Position numbers and translations under genes: made by a program. 64,000 nucleotides of DNA from Cymbidium sinense (lineage: Eukaryota > Streptophyta > Magnoliopsida > Asparagales > Orchidaceae): the NCBI GenBank assembly GCA_021442155.1, contig CM038222.1, forward strand, positions 53,129,352 through 53,193,351. The letters run 5' to 3'. The notes beneath the pieces were generated by a model. It saw only the letters and a program-made list of their open reading frames with translations, was not told where the DNA came from and ran no database searches. Of this stretch, positions 57,618-64,000 are shown piece after piece (within the stretch, counting starts at the first letter, position 1; each line of letters opens with the position of its first letter).

Positions 57618-58816
57618 CCCCCTAAGCTCCCCATTATCGGCAACATGCATAACCTTAAGGGTGAGCACCCTCACCGCCGCCTTGCCGCCCTCGCCAAAAT
57701 CTACGGCCCTATCTTCTACCTCAAGCTCGGCGAGATCGAGGTCGTCGTTGTTACCTCCCCAACCCTCGCCGCAGAAGTCACAAGAACTCATGACCTTAAC
57801 TTCGCCTCCAGACCTCAGTTCATCGGCACCAAAGTCATTCTATACGACGGAGGCGATTTGGTCTTCGCTCCGTATGGCAAGCTCTGGGTTCAGCTTCGTA
57901 AAATATGCACGGTAGAGCTATTCAGCACCAAACGAGTCAAGTATTTTGGATTAATGATGGATGAAGAAGGTCATAATATGGCGGAGAAGATTAAAAATAT
58001 GGCTGATAATGGATCTCCGGTGAATATCACTCATATGCTTTTATCGATTGCAAGCACGACAGTTTCGAGAGCTTTTGGGAAGGATTGTGCTCAACATGAG
58101 AAGCTCTTTACGGCAGTTAAAAGACATTTAAATATTTGTCTGGATTTGACTTGGCGGATTTATATCCTTCTTTAACTTTTCTTTCTGATATAAATGGGAT
58201 GAAGCGTAGGTTGGAGAGTGAGAGATTTAGATGAAACTTTGAATGAAATATTTGAGGGACATTTGGAGAAGTCGAAGAGAAATAATTATAATATTAATCG
58301 TATAGTTGACGATATAGTGGATGAAGATTTGGTTGATGTGTTGTTGAGGTTGAAGACAAGTGGAGAGCTCGAGGACTTCATAACTATGGACAATATCAAA
58401 GGAGTTATATTAGTAAGTATTTTTTTTTTATTATTTCTAGTTAACTAATTTGCATTGCATGTCATAAATTATTATTGTTTATTTATTTAATTAGTTATTT
58501 AATATTATTAGCTTTGTTCTAGTTATTTACCGTCTTGTTTATATTTCGTTATATGTCTTAATATTATGTGTAATTTGGTATAAAATTTGTGCACTTTAAA
58601 ATAATCGAACAGAGCTTATTGTAGTATGTTGGATTTTGCGAGAACTTGTAAAAATTTTAAAAGGAATTACTTGTAAACATTAAGATTAACTATATTTGTA
58701 CTTACAGATTTTAATAAAAATTAATATACTTCCTGTCACTTAAATTGTTCACCGAAGGTTGAATATTAATAAGGATATATTTTAATCTATATAAGTTTAA
58801 TTATTTATTTGATATT

Positions 58817-58887
<71 letters not shown>

Positions 58888-59607
58888 AAGATGAAGTAAA
58901 TTTACATAAACTAATTAAGCAAGTCTTCGTTTTAAGAGAACTTGTCTTGGACGAAAGTCTTTTTTATTCTAAAAGTTTTTCTTTCTATCAAATAGGATTT
59001 GATTTTAGGAGGAACAGAAACGACTGCTGCCATCATGGAATGGGCCATGACTGAGCTCATCAGACATCCCGAGGTCATGCAGAAGGCTCAACAAGAACTG
59101 AGAAAGTCACTTAATGGAAAGAGAAAGATAGAAGAGCAAGACATCAGCAATCTTCCCTATCTGAAAATGGTAATCAAAGAAACGCTCAGATTGCGACCTC
59201 CAGGGCCTTTTCTAGTGCCGAGACATTCCAGCGAGACGATCGAGCTTGGAGGATACACAATAGCTGCTGGAAGCAGAGTTATAATCAATGCATGGGCGAT
59301 CATGAGAGACCAAACTTGTTGGGAAGATGCCGAGAGCTTTAAGCCGGAGAGGTTTGAGGATGTTGATATGGGGGATATTAGAGATTCGTTCATTCCCTTT
59401 GGTGGAGGGAGAAGGATATGTCCAGGAATAAATTTTGGTATGAGAAGCATGGAGAATGTGATTGCGAATTTGCTCTATCACTTTGACTGGGAGCTGCCTG
59501 GGGGGAAGAGGCCCGAGGAAATGGATTTGGAGGAAGCATTTGGTTTGTCTTTGATTAGAAAAAATGATTTGTTCCTTGTTGCAACTCCATACAAATATTA
59601 TAGTTAG
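57618..59607 (+). pseudogene. CYP71-like cytochrome P450, 5'-truncated and frameshifted
   Basis: A class-A plant P450 (ER-bound haem monooxygenase; substrate unknown). Coding starts at the proline-rich hinge PPKLPIIGNMHNL, and the ~30-residue membrane anchor is absent. Exon 1 runs to 58412 and the donor is GTAAGT (58413). The intron holds a (TA)n run (about 58820-58886). The acceptor AG ends at 58995, and exon 2 is 58996-59607. Motifs: I-helix GGTETT (59008), K-helix KETLR (about 59175), PERF (about 59347) and haem loop FGGGRRICPG with the axial Cys (about 59399). Two compensating frameshifts (near 58137 and 58213) scramble about 25 residues and create a stop at 58173. An ATG at 57645 is in frame. 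The remaining reading is about 468 residues, against about 500 for the family. Either a recent pseudogene, or an LTR-fused gene with two sequence errors. Confidence 0.88.
58413..58995 (+). other. P450 intron with (TA)n repeat
   Basis: This lies between the conserved exon 1 end (DNIKGVIL) and the exon 2 start (DLILGGTETT), the usual place of the single intron in A-type P450 genes. The donor is GTAAGT and the acceptor CAAATAG. A pure TA run of about 65 bp lies at 58820-58886. Confidence 0.85.
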
Positions 59608-59717
59608 TACCCATATATATCTTCTATTACTTGGATGAAGAGTAGTAGTTTATACTTCTCTGGCTCCAGTGAAATAACTTTTATATGGAAACTATATAGC
59701 ATGGCTAGAAGCATTGT

Positions 59718-59723
59718 AATAAA
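59718..59723 (+). terminator. Poly(A) signal after P450
   Basis: AATAAA lies about 110 bp after the P450 stop codon, a plausible plant 3'-end signal. Confidence 0.5.
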
Positions 59724-61404
59724 GTGCTTTCATGTCTCGTATTTATGTACGTGCAAAGTAAGTTATTAAATAAACATGCATGCCGTTAATTTAGATTTTT
59801 TACTTAAATATAACAAGTTTACATTACATTGCTTGTTAATTCTCACGATTAACTGCACTCATTGATCTATATTATCTGGAAAATTTTGAATTTTTTAGTG
59901 TTTTGTATGGACCTACAACCTACTCAAGGAAGAGAAATTAATGGTAATTCGTATAGAAGGCATTTTACCCTCAAGAACAAGCCTCTAACGTTTGTTCTAC
60001 ATAATGGGATCCCAACGTAAGATCTACAAGCTTTATGAGTTTCAGACTAAGATTTAGTTTAAAAAAAAAAATTTGAAGGCACATAGTAACTGATTATATG
60101 CTACTAGAAAATTTATGTGATCATTAAAAAAAAAAAAACTTTAAACCAATGAATTATATTAGGAATTGATTTTGAGATCATCAAAATTTCATTTCCAATC
60201 AATTTATAGTTGTGATAATATTATTTGGTGACACTATCCTAATAATATGAAAAACCCTTGAATCTAAATTAAAATGAGCCTAAATTGAGTGCTCTTAAGT
60301 ATAATTGGATGCATCTTAAGAGTAATTGATGGGTCAAATGTTCTTTAAATTCTCTGTGTTTATAATTGAGAAGCATTGGATTTCATTAAGGCATAAAAAG
60401 GCCTTCCAAATATAAAATAATTAAGAGGGATAATTCAGAAAGGAGCATTCAAGATTTTCTTAAAAAATGATTACAGTGCTTTCTCCAAAAAGTTTTAAGT
60501 AGTCCATGTTCATACATATTTGAAGAGAACTCTTGGTGGAGATAATTCTTACACTTAAAAATTTTAAGGCTTTGATAGTCATTTAGAGACATAATCAATC
60601 ACCTTTACAATTTTGCCTTTAGTGACTTATCCTCTATTTTTCCTAGCATAGCTTGGTCAATCCTTCAATTATGATGAGAATCTCAATGAAATGAACCCCT
60701 TGCAACACTTGACTTTTACTGCAACATTTAGCTATAATTATTTAGTTTTATGTTCCCAATTAAAGTGTACATATGAAAAGTAGCTATCAAGATCATAAGT
60801 CTTGAAAGTGATAGTTAATTAGATTAACTTCAAGAGGTAATAAAATTTCCTTTTATTGTTCTTTCTAGACTATTTCTAACCAATACCAAGATCATTGAGC
60901 ATAGCTCTTTCTAGACTCTTTTCAAACCTCTCAATCGATGAAATAATTTCTTTTATTTAGAGAGGTAATAAAATTTTCTTTTATTGTTCAAATTTTCTTG
61001 GTGTTGTTTCTGAGACAAAATAATATTGTGCTCATTGAAAAAGATTCATACTTGATGAAGTAAATCATAAAAATGTTTCCTATTCTAAGATATTTACGCA
61101 CAACCATTCGACAAAATAATGCTAGTGATCTCTTCAACAATCAAACATTGTTACACAAGAGTAGCCATAAGCTCAATTTAACTAAAAATAAACTTTAAAA
61201 AAATTTTATTATTTTCATTATGTTTCTACTCCATGAAAATACATTATATATATTTTATAATTCTTTTTCTACATCAGAGATCATTAAAGTAGATCCACAA
61301 AAATTCAAGACTTTTGTTTAGTTATATAAGGAACCATTGACTCTATGATCACATCAACACAAGTAAGAATGTTTCACCTTCATATATTATTTCTGAAACA
61401 ACTA
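59724..61404. other. Intergenic, no gene seen
   Basis: AT-rich sequence between the P450 and repeat A copy 2. A phrase is locally duplicated (AGAGGTAATAAAATTTYCTTT near 60833 and 60961, and CTTTCTAGACT near 60862 and 60907). No coding frame or RNA gene is recognised. Confidence 0.5.
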
Positions 61405-62324
61405 AGGATTATTTTTTGGCACCACATCTAAAAATCTTGTGAGAAGATGGTTCAATTCTCTTCCTCCCCCTCCCCCCTAACCATCATATCATTTTAGAAT
61501 TTCTCATACATACTATTGGTGTAGTTCTCAACATCAAAAGATCTTTGAAGAGCTTCCAAACTCTCTTCTGTATTGAACATGAGAACAAACTTTAGAAAGT
61601 GTATCACGTGGTTTAACAAGACATTCCAAAAAGTTACCAATAATGACAAGTTTGGTGAATAAAGCCTTTATTTTTGGGTATGGTTATGCTCCAACAACTT
61701 CAAATTTTTTGTTATTAATTATTTTGTAGATAACATGGAGGTCTTCTCATAAAGTAGATAACACATATAGTCACCAAATAGTTCATGTAAGAGTTAGGCA
61801 CTATTTTATCAGTTTTTCTCATTAGAGGAGAAAAAAACAAACATAACATGCATAATTTTTTCCTAGCCCAAAAAAATAATGTGATAACAAACTTATTAAA
61901 TTGGGGAAATTAGTTTAAAGGGAACAATTTATAAGTCTACTTATATTACCTTAAGAAAATATTTTAAAGTCAATATGCTTCCATTGAATACCACTTGCCT
62001 AAATCATAGATGTGTTGAAAATAAAGAATATTTTAAATGTTCCACACTTATGAATAAGCAAGTTAATAGCTAAAGGCTTTGCTTGTAAGCATTATTAAAT
62101 GATGCACTTTGAAAATAACTTAGTGATAAACATACAAAGTAGCAACCTCAAGATTATTAGTTGTTTGATATTTAAGAGAGATCGAAATAATTGGCATAAT
62201 ATATGTCATTAGTGGTGGTGTCATAGTTGAAGCATCATGATAAAAGAGTTTGAAATGACTTACATGATACAAAGTTCACTCTCCTTCTTTCTCACCAACC
62301 CCACTAATAACCTTCTCAGACAAT
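61405..62324. repeat. Dispersed repeat A, copy 2
   Basis: Collinear with 22040-22995. It ends at CTTCTCAGACAATTATGG, where repeat B begins abruptly; in copy 1 the A sequence instead continues CTTAGACAATAAATAAC. So B joined or inserted into A at this point in this copy. Confidence 0.7.
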
Positions 62325-64000
62325 TATGGTATTTATTTTTGATATGTATATGGGGGACACCATGCAGATTTGAGGGTGTACTTATTGAAGTGATTGGGTA
62401 CTGTATTGAGATATTATGTACTATCTCAAAAGATAGAGGCATCACTATTCAATGAACCTAATCACCTAATAAGGACTCCTAAGGCAAGATGGGTCTTCAA
62501 ATATACCAGAGATTTTTTCTCTACTTTACATAGATGAATAAAGTAGGGTTTATATTTAATCGCATTCTAAAGTTCTCTATGGGGCAAGCCCTCATAGTTA
62601 ATTACATCCTAAAGAAGGTGAGTTTCTTAGGAATATTCTCATTTAAAGTAGACAATTATTATTTCCAATGATTTTAAGGGTAAGACTATCAATAAATTAG
62701 TTATGTTTGGAAAATCAATTGGGAAAGATCGAAAGGATAAGACTTATTATTGAAGTCAAGGGAAATGAGTAGGGAGTGCTCATGAAACTTGGAAAGCCTA
62801 GTAAGCATTCTAATCTATCCTATGGTTGGGCTTTATATATTTGAAATTGAGGAGAATTATTTATTTGAGTTAAAATTTTATTAGAAAGCTAGGACTTATA
62901 ATCCCGAGAAGATTATGGAAATTCCTAAGAGGTGAGGATTTATGCTTATAGCTCAAGGAAATAACCATCTCGGATCCTAAATCTAAGCTTTGCAAGAGCT
63001 AAAGCATTATCTAAATCTAAGCGAAGATCAGTATATGATTTATCTCCACAAAAGAAGATAAACCACCCGACTGCAGGACTTATAATCGCTTGGAGTGGCA
63101 AGCAGCTAACTCCTCCTACACTTTAAAATAATGTAGGCAAGTCAAATGATTTTGCAAGATAGTTGGGTTGTTATTATTTAGAAAGAAATTAAAGTCTTTA
63201 AACTCACTCCCTAAGAGACTAGAGCATGAGTGGTATCAACAATGACTTAGTTTAATGTAATTTTTTCAATTTTTATTTTATTTTGGACTCTTCATTTTGA
63301 TAAAGGCCATAGGATTTTCATATGTCTAAATACATGATGAAATAAGATTATGGACTAAATAAGAGAGAATGAGGTATTTTCCACCACAGAGGAGACCCTC
63401 AAAGGTCAAGTCTTCCCCTATCAAGCAAAGATGGAAACCCTCTCTTAGTGAAAGTGAAGCAATATGAATGCATGATATTAAACATACAACATTCAGCTAA
63501 GAGATTGCTAAATCTTTTAATTATCTTAATTTAATGCCTAGGCTTTATGTGAGATTATGAGTTATTTAGAACTTTAGTTATGAGTTATAGTTGGGCTAAA
63601 AAAATTAATTTTCTAAGAGCCTAATTGGATCCAGGCCACTCATTAAATCACCAATCAAAAAGAAACTTTGAAGAGGCATGTAATTTCTAATGAAAAAGAT
63701 AAACATAACATCAAATAATTTAAAAATTCAATGCAAAAGAATAAGAGGTTGGTGCGGTCGGGTACCGCCGTATAACCCGTAAAAAGAGAAATGGGTAGCC
63801 AAGCTCTACCCTTATACAACCATGTATTTGAAAGAATAATTGCAATTTACAAATGAATAAATGTAATGGGTGTCTTCTTATCGTCATTCTTCTAATCTCT
63901 TCATTTCTTTGATTTGGATGTGCTTGCTTCAAAGGCATCACATGGCCTCCTAGAACAAAGCCTTCTAGCCACTACTCATCCTAATCTCCCATAACACTAA
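62325..64000. repeat. Dispersed repeat B, copy 2 (runs off window)
   Basis: Collinear with 15421-17110 in the same orientation, including a minus-strand TATA-like block in TTGGGCTTTATATATTTG (about 62827). It continues to the window edge. No ORF of note. Confidence 0.7.

Overview
This window looks like repeat-dominated nuclear DNA of a flowering plant. It is AT-rich and packed with nested LTR retrotransposons (Ty3/gypsy, including a Tat-type element with a second, archaeal-like RNase H), three plant L1-type LINEs (DUF4283-like ORF1 with a zinc knuckle, ORF2 with endonuclease and reverse transcriptase), DNA transposon remnants, microsatellites and one class-A (CYP71-like) cytochrome P450 gene. 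I cannot name the species. I found no rRNA, tRNA or CRISPR, and no gene that is clearly intact and host-derived. All family names come from reading translations and motifs; no search was run.

Layout. 1-1.77 kb: end of a Ty3/gypsy pol (integrase) and an LTR-like promoter tract on the + strand. 1.78-7.7 kb: a decayed Tat-lineage element on the - strand (gag, protease, RT, RNase H, second RNase H), then 1.5 kb of unrecognised coding-like sequence. 9.3-15.0 kb: a diverged array of about 18 units of 55-75 bp, each carrying an ACTTAAC/GTTAAGT hairpin, split by a 4.2 kb PIF/Harbinger-like element with 14 bp inverted ends and a TAA target duplication. 15.4-17.1 kb and 62.3-64 kb: two copies of a dispersed repeat (B). 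22.0-23.0 kb and 61.4-62.3 kb: two copies of another (A). 17.9-18.4 kb: an antisense LTR of the gypsy family whose 5' end lies at 38.4-40.6 kb. 20.6-21.9 kb: a T+G-skewed degenerate tract.

25.65-31.08 (+), 31.34-36.99 (-) and 41.9-46.9 kb (+): three related LINEs with target-site duplications, in different states of decay. 48.934-54.668 kb: a structurally complete LTR retrotransposon without retroviral genes, with LTRs of 991 and 985 bp, a perfect GATCT duplication and an interior of GC-rich tandem arrays. The unoccupied form of its target is preserved in a paralogous repeat at 37.88 kb. A solo LTR of the same family sits at 23.2-24.05 kb with an AGTTT duplication. A further LTR at 56.8-57.6 kb is truncated and joined directly to the P450 gene (57.6-59.6 kb), which has lost its N-terminal membrane anchor and carries two compensating frameshifts.

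The most notable observations are: (i) the non-coding GC-rich LTR element with its empty site; (ii) clustered heat-shock-element motifs just upstream of the TATA box in both copies of the gypsy LTR; (iii) the LTR-P450 junction; and (iv) the hairpin array with the Harbinger-like insertion.
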